The notes under the pieces were generated by a model. It made no database searches and was not told the DNA's origin. It saw only the letters and a list, made by a program, of their open reading frames with translations. Made by a program: the position numbers and the translations under genes. Positions 1 to 7,908 of a stretch of DNA of 35,195 bases are shown one piece after another. The stretch covers positions 1-35,195 of the forward strand of contig NZ_ANNU01000056.1 of the NCBI RefSeq assembly GCF_000346615.1, given 5' to 3'. This stretch comes from Nafulsella turpanensis ZLM-10. Lineage in GTDB: Bacteria > Bacteroidota > Bacteroidia > Cytophagales > Cyclobacteriaceae. Every line of letters begins with the position of its first letter. Position 1 is the first letter of the stretch.

Positions 1-312
1 CTTAATTCAATTAAAATTCAAAGAAAGCTGTCCTAAGCTTGGGGTCCACTAAATATAGCCTTGCTTCATTACACTTTGAATGATTATGGGAATATTTAAT
101 AGATGTTTTGAAACCCTAGGGTTTTCCTTTCCTAACAAACAACAAGGAATTCCTGACCTTGAGAAGAATAAGCATCTGGAATTAAATGTTGTACTTTTTT
201 ACAAGTGGCAGCTAAGAAGTATTACAATAGGAAAATTCATCTATTCGGTCTAAGTTGTAAATTATTTCAATTTGTTCTTTTAGAAACAGTTTAACATTCT
301 TCATCTATCATC
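1..312. other. AT-rich gene-free upstream region
   Basis: No open reading frame of convincing quality lies here. The DNA is very AT-rich, continuous in composition with the first 1.3 kb of the gene that follows. It holds a perfect 14-base palindrome at 111-124 (AAACCCTAGGGTTT). It should also contain the promoter of the PKD gene. A TTTG lies near 271-274, but no good TAnnTTTG -7 box follows at the right distance, so I do not call a promoter. Confidence 0.5.
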
Positions 313-3300
313 TTGACTTTCTACACCTATCATCATTATAAAATACTAGCAGTTTTCTTGCTTGTAACTGTTTTTTGCTTTAATGCAGTTGCTCAATGCC
401 CGACTTCTGAATTCACAAAAGAATCAGCGGAGGTTTGCGTAGATGAGAGTCTTTCTTTTACAAATACAAGTATTAATGGTACCCGTTATGAGTGGGATTT
501 TAGCTCAGGTAGTTTGGGAAATACTATAACAGCAGAAAAGCTTGGCTCGCTAAGTTCTGCGTCCCGTCCATTAGGACTGGCTATTGCGGAGGATAATACA
601 GGGTGGTACTCATTTATTACAAGCAGAGATAACAATAAGTTATTTAGAGTTTATTTAGGGAATAGTCCTCATGAAAATACTATTGAGGTTATTGATTTAG
701 GTAATTTAGGTTCTCTTTTTAATTCTCCCGTATCTGTAGAAATGATAAAAGAATCAGGTATATGGTATGGCTTTGTACATAATTGGGGGAACAGCAGCTT
801 AATAAAGCTCACATTTCGTGATGGGCTAAGTAATGCCCCTATAGCTGAGAAAATAACATCACTAGTTGGAGGAGTTAATTCAGGAATGGTCGTGGAAAGG
901 AATGGAGGGAATCTTGTTGTTATGATTACTAATTTTGGTTCAAATTCTTTATCAATTATTGATTTTGGTAGCACTATAAATAATAAACCACAAGTAAAAA
1001 CAACTGGGGCAATAAGTGGAGGGAGTGGCTTGAGAGATATATCTCTAATACAAGAATGCGATCAATGGTATGGTTTCGTAGTTTCTCGATTTAACAAACG
1101 TATAATTCGTTTGGACTTCGGATCCTCATTAGGTGGACTTCCATTATCCTCCACTATTGTTGCTGAAAACTTGTTTAATGGAAAGGAGCCCGTAAGCATT
1201 GAAGTAAATCAGGAAGGTGTTGATTATTATGTAATGATTAGCACAATTAGTGGCCATTTATTCCGTACAAAGCTTGGTGGGAATCTACGGACTTCTATAG
1301 GCAGTGCGGAAGATATGAGTACTTTAGGAACTTTTGGTATAGGATACAATTTAACACTGGTAAAAGAAAAGGGTGAGTGGTATGGCTGGCTTATTAATGA
1401 CAATAATAAAGAATTGTACAGGTTAACTTATAAAGATGAAACAGAAGTAAGCAGTAGTTATGCATATTCAAAAGATCCGGTTAGTGTAAAATACTCAACC
1501 CCGGGTAAGCAGCTTATAAGTTTACGAGTGTATGATGAAGAAGGAGATATTTCTGTTAGTCTGGATTCAGTTCAGGTAAATTCGTCAGAGGCCGCAACTG
1601 TAAGTATTAAAACAGATAATGCCTGTATAGCTAATGTAAATACATTTACCTTTCAAAACCATACCCCCGAGAAAAACATCACCTCTTACTCCTGGACTTT
1701 CCCCGATGGTTCACAGCAGCTTTCAGCTGAGGCCAGTTACCAATTTACTGAACCTGGGGCTTACACCGTACGGCTCGATATTGAGAGCGAAAACGGCTGT
1801 GGCAAGTTCTTTGAAAAAGAAATAACTGTCTACCCCGAGCCGCAGGCAGCTTATAGCCTTTCAGCATCGAAGGTTTGTACCAATGCGGCGGTTGCTTTTA
1901 CGAATGAGACAAATTATGCAGCCGACTCTGTCATCACTTACCTCTGGGATTTTGGCGATGGGACTACCTCTACGGCAGAAAACCCTTCGCATGAGTATGC
2001 AGCCGCAGGTAATTATACCGTTACCCTTTCGGCGGGTATTCCTGGCTGTACTTCTGTTTCTACTCAATCGGTTACGGTAGAGCAGGGACCGCAAACGCTT
2101 TTCGCGGCCAGTCCGGTTTGTAGTGGCGGTGCGATAGTATTCGACAACCAGACCAGTGGTACCAACATAACCGGCTATCAGTGGGACCTTGGGGATGGTA
2201 CCTTCTCTACCCTGGAAGACCCTCAGCATATTTACCAGGAACCGGGTGAGTATACGGTGGTGCTGAAATCGAAAAACAGCCTGGGCTGCGAAACTGCCTA
2301 TACCCAAACCGTCAATGTCTACTCCCTGCCGGAGCCGGAATTTACCACCAGCGCCCTTTGTGCAGGAACAGAAAATAGGATAGCCTTTTCGGATGCTTCG
2401 GTCGATGCCGATGGAAATATAATCGACTGGCAGTGGGCTTTTGAGATGCCCGACGGCTCCATACTTACCAGCAGCGCCCGGGATACTGCCATCAGCTACC
2501 CGGAGGCAGGGAGCTTTGAGGTGAGCCTGAGCGTGGCTACTACCTGGGGTTGCCGCGAAACCATCACAAAAACGCTTGAAGTAGAGCCATTGCCGGACGT
2601 GCAGATTGGCTTCGATGGAGCCTGCGAGGGGGCCGCCGGTATCATTGCCGATATTACTGACACAGGAGGGGTGCCGGTATTGTCCCGCTACTGGATGGTG
2701 GGCGACGAAGTTTTTGCCGATAGCGCCTTCAGCTTTAGCTTCCCCCTTGCCGGTACTTATGAGATATTCCTGCAACTGAACCTGGCCAATGGCTGTAGCG
2801 CTACCGGCACCAGGCAGATTGTCATTGCTCCACTGCCGGAGGTGGATTTCGATTACTATGCCAATTGTAGTGGCCAAACGGCTGTTTTCGAATCAGGATA
2901 TACCTCGGCGGCTTACCGCTGGAGCATCGATGGGGTGGTGCAGGAAGGGAAACAGCTGCAGCATCTTTTCCCCGCCGAGGGAAGCTATACAGTTGAGCTC
3001 AGGCTTACAGATGCTGCCGGCTGCTCTAATACTATCAGTAAAACAGTTCAGGTAGGGGCACCGCCGGTGGCTGCCTTTACACCGGACCGACTGAAAGGAG
3101 TAGCCCCGTTTACAGTTAACTTCAGGAATGAATCAGTGGGGGCAACAGCTTTTCAATGGTTCTTCGGCGATGCACAGCAAAGCAGCAGCACGGAAGAAAG
3201 CCCTTCCTTTACCTTTACCGAAACAGGTGATTATGAGGTGCGCCTTATTGCTTTTAATGCAGATAACTGTAGCGATACCACCTTGCAGCGCATATCGGTT

Positions 3301-3894
3301 GTGGATCCAAGCTTTGATGTCGCGCTTAACAGCCTTCATACTATCCGGCAGGGCGACCAGCTGCAGTTGGTGCTGGACCTTGAAAACAGGGGAACCATTC
3401 GGGTAAGTGAAATGGACATTGAAATATCTGTCAACAATGAATATTTCTTTAATGAAAAGCTTTCGGATTCCCTGGAACTAGGCGAGCAGCTGAATTACCC
3501 GCTTAATATGCAGCTGATTGAAAGCAGCAGCCGGAAGTTCCGTTTTATTTGTGTGCGCCTGAAGCCTACCCTGACGCTGGTAGAAAAGGAGCTGTCGGAG
3601 GTCAACAATGAAAAATGTCTGAACTTCGACCAGCTTTTTATGATGCAGGAGCCCTACCCGAACCCGGGTTCCGATGAAGTGAGGCTGAGCTTTGTTTTGC
3701 CGGACGAAGGGGGCTCTGTAGCCGTGGCAATATATTCCGCGCAGGGTGGTTTAGTGCAGGAAACAGCCCTGAATGGGTTGGGAGCCGGATTAAATGAGCA
3801 TCTGCTTGATATTCGTGGACTGGGAAAAGGAATCTACTACGTCCGCTGCCGCTATGGGGCCGAACAGCATAGTTACAGGTTTGTAAAGAATTAA
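313..3894 (+). CDS. Secreted PKD-repeat protein with nested beta-propeller and T9SS sorting tail
   Basis: A 1193-residue secreted, probably cell-surface, protein. The start is TTG: an in-frame TAA lies at 292-294, no ATG precedes the signal peptide, and residues 8-28 (HYKILAVFLLVTVFCFNAVAQ) form a clear signal peptide. Residues 29-70 look like the first half of a PKD domain (YEWDF). About six similar units follow (residues ~72-376; recurring WYGFV or WYSFI, then an N-rich turn and L-x-R-L), which I read as a beta-propeller. The PKD domain then closes at ~378-422. Further PKD-like repeats fill ~430-1000, e.g. YLWDFGDGTTS and YQWDLGDGTFS. A CARDB-like segment (~1003-1100) and a type A T9SS C-terminal domain (YPNPGSDEVRLSF ... 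GKGIYYVRCRYG) end it. PKD and T9SS proteins of this kind often serve adhesion or gliding; the ligand is unknown. The 5' third is much more AT-rich than the rest. Confidence 0.9.
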   Translation: MTFYTYHHYKILAVFLLVTVFCFNAVAQCPTSEFTKESAEVCVDESLSFTNTSINGTRYEWDFSSGSLGNTITAEKLGSLSSASRPLGLAIAEDNTGWYSFITSRDNNKLFRVYLGNSPHENTIEVIDLGNLGSLFNSPVSVEMIKESGIWYGFVHNWGNSSLIKLTFRDGLSNAPIAEKITSLVGGVNSGMVVERNGGNLVVMITNFGSNSLSIIDFGSTINNKPQVKTTGAISGGSGLRDISLIQECDQWYGFVVSRFNKRIIRLDFGSSLGGLPLSSTIVAENLFNGKEPVSIEVNQEGVDYYVMISTISGHLFRTKLGGNLRTSIGSAEDMSTLGTFGIGYNLTLVKEKGEWYGWLINDNNKELYRLTYKDETEVSSSYAYSKDPVSVKYSTPGKQLISLRVYDEEGDISVSLDSVQVNSSEAATVSIKTDNACIANVNTFTFQNHTPEKNITSYSWTFPDGSQQLSAEASYQFTEPGAYTVRLDIESENGCGKFFEKEITVYPEPQAAYSLSASKVCTNAAVAFTNETNYAADSVITYLWDFGDGTTSTAENPSHEYAAAGNYTVTLSAGIPGCTSVSTQSVTVEQGPQTLFAASPVCSGGAIVFDNQTSGTNITGYQWDLGDGTFSTLEDPQHIYQEPGEYTVVLKSKNSLGCETAYTQTVNVYSLPEPEFTTSALCAGTENRIAFSDASVDADGNIIDWQWAFEMPDGSILTSSARDTAISYPEAGSFEVSLSVATTWGCRETITKTLEVEPLPDVQIGFDGACEGAAGIIADITDTGGVPVLSRYWMVGDEVFADSAFSFSFPLAGTYEIFLQLNLANGCSATGTRQIVIAPLPEVDFDYYANCSGQTAVFESGYTSAAYRWSIDGVVQEGKQLQHLFPAEGSYTVELRLTDAAGCSNTISKTVQVGAPPVAAFTPDRLKGVAPFTVNFRNESVGATAFQWFFGDAQQSSSTEESPSFTFTETGDYEVRLIAFNADNCSDTTLQRISVVDPSFDVALNSLHTIRQGDQLQLVLDLENRGTIRVSEMDIEISVNNEYFFNEKLSDSLELGEQLNYPLNMQLIESSSRKFRFICVRLKPTLTLVEKELSEVNNEKCLNFDQLFMMQEPYPNPGSDEVRLSFVLPDEGGSVAVAIYSAQGGLVQETALNGLGAGLNEHLLDIRGLGKGIYYVRCRYGAEQHSYRFVKN

Positions 3895-3962
3895 TTATGT
3901 TTTCCTCCGTGGAGGCGTATTATCTTTCTTATGCTAAGATGGCGACGTACAAAATGGCATCT

Positions 3963-4973
3963 CTACCTTTGGGCCAGGGAATTTTCGAAGAACCACTCCA
4001 CGGTTTTCTGCAGTCCCTCCCGAATGCTGAATTCAGGGTGGTAGCCCAGCAGCTTTCTGGCTTTGTCGATGCTGGCCAGGGAATGGGGGATATCGCCGGC
4101 TCTTTCCGGGCCATAATGGGTGGGGATGAACCGGACTTCGGGGCGATAGGGAGAAAGCAGCTCGCGGAGATGGTCCATTAACTTATTTAAAGTAGTGGCC
4201 TGCCCATAAGCTACATTGAAGGTCTGGTTAATGGCTTCCGGCTTCTCCGTGGCCGCCGCCAGCAGGTTGGCCTGTACGGCATTTTCGATATAGGTAAAAT
4301 CCCTGGAGTGATTTCCGTCTCCGTTAATCAGGGGAGATTCCCCGTTTATCAGCGCCTTTATAAAGCGTGGGATTACGGCCGCATAGGCCCCTTCCGGATC
4401 CTGCCGCTCTCCGAAAACATTGAAATAGCGCAGGCCAATGGTTTCCATGCCATACACTTGCCCGAAGACCTGCGCATATAACTCATTCACGTATTTGCTG
4501 ACAGCATAGGGGGAAAGAGGCTGGCCAATCAGTTCTTCCACCTTGGGGAGGCCCTGGTGATTACCATAAGTGGAGGAGCTGGCGGCATAAATGAAACGCT
4601 TTACGCCCGCCTCTTTGGCAGCGGTGAGCATATTGACAAAACCACCCACATTTACTTCGTTCGTAGGAACGGGATTATGAATAGAGCGGGGCACAGAACC
4701 AAGGGCGGCATGATGAAATATATAAGAAATGCCCTCCACAGCCTTGCGGCAGGTTTCATAATGCCGGATGTCCCCGCTAATTAAAGTGAAGTTAGGATTC
4801 TGCAGCGCTTGTTCCAGGTTTCTTTTGGTGCCGGTAGAAAAGTTGTCAAGGCAGACCACCCTCTTGCCCGCTGCCAAGAGCCGGTCTACCAGGTGAGAGC
4901 CAATAAAGCCTGCACCGCCGGTAACCAGAACAGCCTGTTTGGGTAGCGTGGAATGAAAATTTGTTTCAGTCAA
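3963..4973 (-). CDS. wbpP: UDP-N-acetylglucosamine 4-epimerase, WbpP-like (extended SDR)
   Basis: A 336-residue NAD-dependent sugar epimerase. WbpP enzymes interconvert UDP-GlcNAc and UDP-GalNAc (or their uronic acids) in the cytoplasm for surface polysaccharide. The Rossmann motif TGGAGFIG spans residues 18-25, the catalytic Y156-x3-K160 is in SPYAVSKYVNELYA, and SSST lies at 132-135. The stretches AALGSVPRSI, LPKVEE, GLRYFNVFGERQDPEGAYAAVIP and INGDGNHSRDFTYIENAVQANLLA match WbpP closely as I recall it. The start codon is TTG: an in-frame TAA lies nine codons upstream and no ATG or GTG occurs between it and the Rossmann motif. The gene is alone and convergent with the PKD gene. Other polysaccharide genes (GT4, sulfotransferase) lie 29 kb away, so the precise polymer is unknown. 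The exact substrate (acetamido sugar or uronic acid) is inferred. Confidence 0.9.
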   Translation of the reverse strand: MTETNFHSTLPKQAVLVTGGAGFIGSHLVDRLLAAGKRVVCLDNFSTGTKRNLEQALQNPNFTLISGDIRHYETCRKAVEGISYIFHHAALGSVPRSIHNPVPTNEVNVGGFVNMLTAAKEAGVKRFIYAASSSTYGNHQGLPKVEELIGQPLSPYAVSKYVNELYAQVFGQVYGMETIGLRYFNVFGERQDPEGAYAAVIPRFIKALINGESPLINGDGNHSRDFTYIENAVQANLLAAATEKPEAINQTFNVAYGQATTLNKLMDHLRELLSPYRPEVRFIPTHYGPERAGDIPHSLASIDKARKLLGYHPEFSIREGLQKTVEWFFENSLAQR

Positions 4974-5305
4974 AGGATCCTCTTTATAAATGAAGGTTTA
5001 ATCCCCGCAGGAGCTTGTGGGCCAGTACTTTCGTCTGGTAAAGATACTAATAATCCTTTCCATCTCCATAAAAAACATTGTTTTATCCTGCTGTAATTTG
5101 TTAAGCAAATCCTTTTTTACTGCTACAGGGAGGAAGAAATTTAGCGGGGCTGGGAAAGATGCTTAATGGCCGTAGCCCGGGAAATGCAATGCATAAGCTT
5201 TCTTTAATGGTACTGATGAGGTTTTTTTGTAGACGGCTGCTCTTCAGCGATTTATGTTTTTCTGTTGCCGCTCATGTGAAAAAACAGGAACAAATATAAA
5301 ATTTG

Positions 5306-5337
5306 TTGCAGGGTTCGTAGTTATATAACTAAATTTG
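5306..5337 (+). promoter_or_regulatory. Bacteroidota-type promoter of lrp
   Basis: TTG at 5306-5308 (preceded by TTTG at 5302-5305) and a perfect TAnnTTTG -7 box, TAAATTTG, at 5330-5337 are separated by 21 bases. This fits the known Bacteroidota sigma-factor consensus. Transcription would start near 5343, giving a leader of about 20 bases before the ATG at 5363. Confidence 0.65.
5318..5331. promoter_or_regulatory. Palindromic operator candidate overlapping the lrp -7 box
   Basis: TAGTTATATAACTA is a perfect 14-base palindrome that runs into the first two bases of the -7 box. Lrp/AsnC dimers bind AT-rich palindromes of about this length and many repress their own gene, so this is a plausible autoregulatory site. 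Protein binding is an inference. Confidence 0.5.
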
Positions 5338-5362
5338 CAGCAATATTTTTAAAAACAGAAAA

Positions 5363-5833
5363 ATGAGTATTAAACTTGATCAGATAGATCGAAAGATTCT
5401 CGACATTCTACAAAAGAATGCAAAGATTACCAACGCACAGCTGTCAAAGGAAATAGGTCTTTCTCCTGCCCCAACCCTCGAAAGGGTAAAGAAACTGGAG
5501 CAGACCGGCATTATTAAGAGCTACCACGCCCGCCTCGATCCGAATAAAATAGGGATGGGGGTTTCTACTTTTGTGCATGTATCGCTGAAAGGTCACAATA
5601 AAGAAAATATCAATGCTTTTCTCTCTGCCATCAATACCATCGATGAAATTATTGAGTGCCACCACATTACCGGTACCGGTGACTTTATCCTGAAGGTGAT
5701 TGCGAAGGATATCTCCTCTTACCAGAACCTGATGCTGGAAAAGGTAAGTGAGATTTCTGTAGTGGATAATATGCAGTCAATGGTTATTCTGTCGACTTTC
5801 AAGGACAGCAAGAGCATGCCGATTCCTTCTTAA
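5363..5833 (+). CDS. Lrp/AsnC family transcriptional regulator
   Basis: A 156-residue regulator of usual family length. Residues 5-64 form the Lrp-type winged helix-turn-helix (LDQIDRKILDILQKNAKITNAQLSKEIG, then SPAPTLERVKKLEQTGIIKSY). Residues ~68-150 are the RAM/AsnC ligand-sensing domain, including the HHITGTGDFILKV stretch typical of this fold. Family members form dimers to octamers and sense amino acids. The effector here cannot be read from sequence. The gene stands alone, with its own promoter, an overlapping palindrome and a downstream hairpin with a T-run, so it is probably monocistronic. Its regulon may lie elsewhere; divergent wbpP is a possible but unsupported target. Confidence 0.93.
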   Translation: MSIKLDQIDRKILDILQKNAKITNAQLSKEIGLSPAPTLERVKKLEQTGIIKSYHARLDPNKIGMGVSTFVHVSLKGHNKENINAFLSAINTIDEIIECHHITGTGDFILKVIAKDISSYQNLMLEKVSEISVVDNMQSMVILSTFKDSKSMPIPS

Positions 5834-6178
5834 GAAGAAAATTCATAGAAAATTTAACAGGGCAGGACCTTCGTCACTTTCTCTCCTGAACCTTCAGCCC
5901 TAATCGCGGGAGGTGGGGCAGGAAGTGAAAGCGGAAGTCCTGCTTTTTCTGTTGCTGCAGAGAGGTTAATCTCTACTTAAACAGCTTAAATTTCTCTTAA
6001 GCTGCTGAAAGGATCGACGACAGAGCAGGAATGGGAAGAAACTTTTTAATATTTGCCCCGAACCATCGTATATTTAGGCACCAAAATGAGCTGGCAGCGC
6101 TGCACGAATGATTTCATTCTCTTTCGGGCACTGAAAAAGTGGCGCTTTTTACCCGCCGGTTTTTAAACGAGCTGAAGT
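5834..6178. other. Intergenic region lrp / phosphoribosyltransferase with stem-loops
   Basis: This 345-base gene-free stretch holds the lrp terminator (5918-5948) and then a perfect hairpin, CAGCTTAA (5982-5989) with TTAAGCTG (5997-6004) around a 7-base loop. A TATATTTA at 6069-6076 resembles a -7 box, but the nearest TTTG (6052-6055) is only 13 bases upstream, so the promoter of the next gene is uncertain. I see no small gene. Confidence 0.45.
5918..5948 (+). terminator. Rho-independent terminator after lrp
   Basis: GCAGGA (5918-5923) pairs with TCCTGC (5938-5943) around a 14-base loop and is followed directly by TTTTT. A second copy of the left arm, GCAGGAC, lies upstream at 5862-5868 and could compete for the same right arm. 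Confidence 0.55.
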
Positions 6179-6685
6179 ATGACTGCTGCGAAAAATTTAG
6201 TGCTGGATGAGGCACAAATCAGGCAAAAAATCAGGCGTATCGCCTACGAAATTTTCGAAAATAACTTTTCAGAAAACCGGCTGGTGCTGGCGGGGATTGA
6301 AGGGCAGGGCTACCTCTTTGCCCGCTTGCTGCAAGAGGAAATAGAAACGATAGCAGACAAAGAAATTCTCCTCGTTAAAATAAGTCTCGATAAGCAGGCT
6401 CCTTCCCAGTCGGCCATTAGTCTCGACCACCCGGTGGAGCAAATGCAGGGGCAGGTGATTATACTGGCCGATGATGTTCTCAATACCGGCCGAACGCTTG
6501 CCTACAGCTTAAAGCCCTTCCTGCAGAACCCTGTTAAAAAGCTCGAAATAGCCGTGCTGGTCAACCGGAGCCTCACTACTTTTCCGGTGCAGGCGAAGTA
6601 TACCGGCTATGAGCTGGCAACGACCCTGAGCGACCATATCGAAGTGGCCTTGTCGGAAGGCACCCCCGCTGTTTACCTCCGCTAA
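6179..6685 (+). CDS. PyrR-like phosphoribosyltransferase family protein
   Basis: A 168-residue type I phosphoribosyltransferase. The PRPP-binding motif VIILADDVLNTGRT (residues 93-106) has the two acidic residues followed by TGRT that mark PyrR-like members. The C-terminal part (LVNRSLTTFPVQAKYTGYELATTLSDHIEV) follows the PyrR pattern of LVDRG..ELPI.ADYVG. PyrR proteins are uracil phosphoribosyltransferases, and in Firmicutes they bind pyr mRNA leaders. Here there is no pyrimidine gene beside it, so RNA regulation is not supported; salvage or an unknown nucleobase role is as likely. The ATG has no strong Shine-Dalgarno site. Confidence 0.8.
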   Translation: MTAAKNLVLDEAQIRQKIRRIAYEIFENNFSENRLVLAGIEGQGYLFARLLQEEIETIADKEILLVKISLDKQAPSQSAISLDHPVEQMQGQVIILADDVLNTGRTLAYSLKPFLQNPVKKLEIAVLVNRSLTTFPVQAKYTGYELATTLSDHIEVALSEGTPAVYLR

Positions 6686-6802
6686 ACAGCAGAACTTTTT
6701 ATCGGCCGCCGGGGTGGGAGAGGAGAGTCTGTCCCTTTACCTGCTTCGCCCTGTCCGAGCCGGAACTTTATATTTATAACTTCATACTTAATACAGAAAA
6801 AA

Positions 6803-7639
6803 ATGGATGATGTAGCAGTCTATGTGGATCAGCTAACGGAAATGGTGGTGGTGTATGGCTTTAATTTGCTGATGGCCATATTAATCCTGATAGTGGGCTG
6901 GTGGCTCATAGGCCGGTTTGTAAATGTTATCGGCAGGGTAATGGCAAAGCGGGAGGTGGATGAGTCTTTGCGCCCCTTCCTGGAAAGTATAATGGGCATT
7001 ATGCTGAAGGTGGTGCTGCTCCTGAGCGTGGTATCTGTTTTAGGGGTACCAACGGCCTCTTTTCTGGCTGTGCTCGGCTCGGCCGGTCTTGCCATCGGTT
7101 TGGCGCTGCAGGGAAGCCTTTCCAACTTTGCGGGTGGAGTACTTATCCTCACCGTTAAGCCCTTTCGGAAGGGAGACTTTATCCAGGCCATGGGTGTTTC
7201 GGGTACTGTACACATCATTAACCTGCTCAATACAGTCCTTAAAACTCCCGATAACCAGACGATTTATATGCCAAACGGCCAGCTGGCCGGGGCGACCATT
7301 ACCAACTTTTCGGTGGAGCCTACCCGTCGCCTGGTTATCAATTTCGGTATTAGTTACAAAGACGACATAGAGAAGGCAAAAGATATTATCAGGCAGGAAG
7401 CGGAGGCCGATCCCCGTGTATTAAAAGAGCCGGCTCCCAGTATTGTGGTCAGCGGACTGCTGGATAATGCCGTAAATGTTTCCATGCGGATCTGGACGAC
7501 CAAAGAAGATTACTGGGATGTGAACTTTGCCCTGCACGAACAGGTTAAGCAGCATTTCGACCGCGAAAATATTACCATTCCGTTCCCTCAGCGCGATTTG
7601 CATGTTTACCAGCATGCTTTTCCGGCGACCAGGCCTTAA
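6803..7639 (+). CDS. mscS: Small-conductance mechanosensitive channel (MscS family)
   Basis: A 278-residue inner-membrane channel, close to the length of E. coli MscS. Three hydrophobic segments lie at about residues 15-37, 60-82 and 88-120. The last is the glycine/alanine-rich pore helix (GSAGLAIGLALQGSLSNFAGG), followed by the MscS beta-domain hallmark PFRKGDFIQ and by YMPNGQLAGATITNFS. Such channels open on hypo-osmotic shock and release solutes. A TATATTTA at 6769-6776 may be a weak -7 box. It is one of two MscS genes in the window; the other is longer and in an operon with a K+ channel. Confidence 0.95.
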   Translation: MDDVAVYVDQLTEMVVVYGFNLLMAILILIVGWWLIGRFVNVIGRVMAKREVDESLRPFLESIMGIMLKVVLLLSVVSVLGVPTASFLAVLGSAGLAIGLALQGSLSNFAGGVLILTVKPFRKGDFIQAMGVSGTVHIINLLNTVLKTPDNQTIYMPNGQLAGATITNFSVEPTRRLVINFGISYKDDIEKAKDIIRQEAEADPRVLKEPAPSIVVSGLLDNAVNVSMRIWTTKEDYWDVNFALHEQVKQHFDRENITIPFPQRDLHVYQHAFPATRP

Positions 7640-7908
7640 AGCTTTACTTTAAGTATTTGGCCGGAAATGTTGTTTTGCAGGAGAAAGCTTTATACTTTAA
7701 TGAAGCCTGAGGGCCTGTTTAAACAGCAGCTAGTGTTATAAAAACATTCTTCCCGGAAACATTACACTGCAATAATTTAAATAATATTGCGATAAACAGC
7801 TGTACAGCATTCGTTACTTTTAAGTAATTAATTTGTAGCGAATTATTCTTCAAAAACAGCATTTGTCGCAAACTTTGCCGATGCCTGACGGGTGCTGTGG
7901 AGGGTTTT

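Larger units (their letters stand above)
4974..5362. other. Divergent intergenic region wbpP / lrp
   Basis: This 389-base stretch separates the divergent wbpP and lrp genes and must hold both promoters. On the plus strand a good lrp promoter with an overlapping palindrome is visible at 5306-5337. For wbpP, a minus-strand TATATTTG (5298-5291) and a TATCTTTA (5046-5039) resemble -7 boxes, but neither has a TTTG at the right spacing. I see no small gene. Confidence 0.5.

Noticed and set aside
1861-2877. A 338-codon open frame on the minus strand inside the PKD gene
   Set aside because: It is the antisense shadow of GC-balanced PKD repeats and resembles no protein family; the plus-strand frame is clearly real.
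3897-4181. A 94-codon plus-strand frame after the PKD gene
   Set aside because: It is mostly antisense to the WbpP-like epimerase gene, whose motifs are complete.
6179-6685. PyrR as an mRNA-binding pyrimidine attenuator protein
   Set aside because: No pyrimidine genes are near and no known PyrR-binding stem is visible; only the enzyme family is supported.
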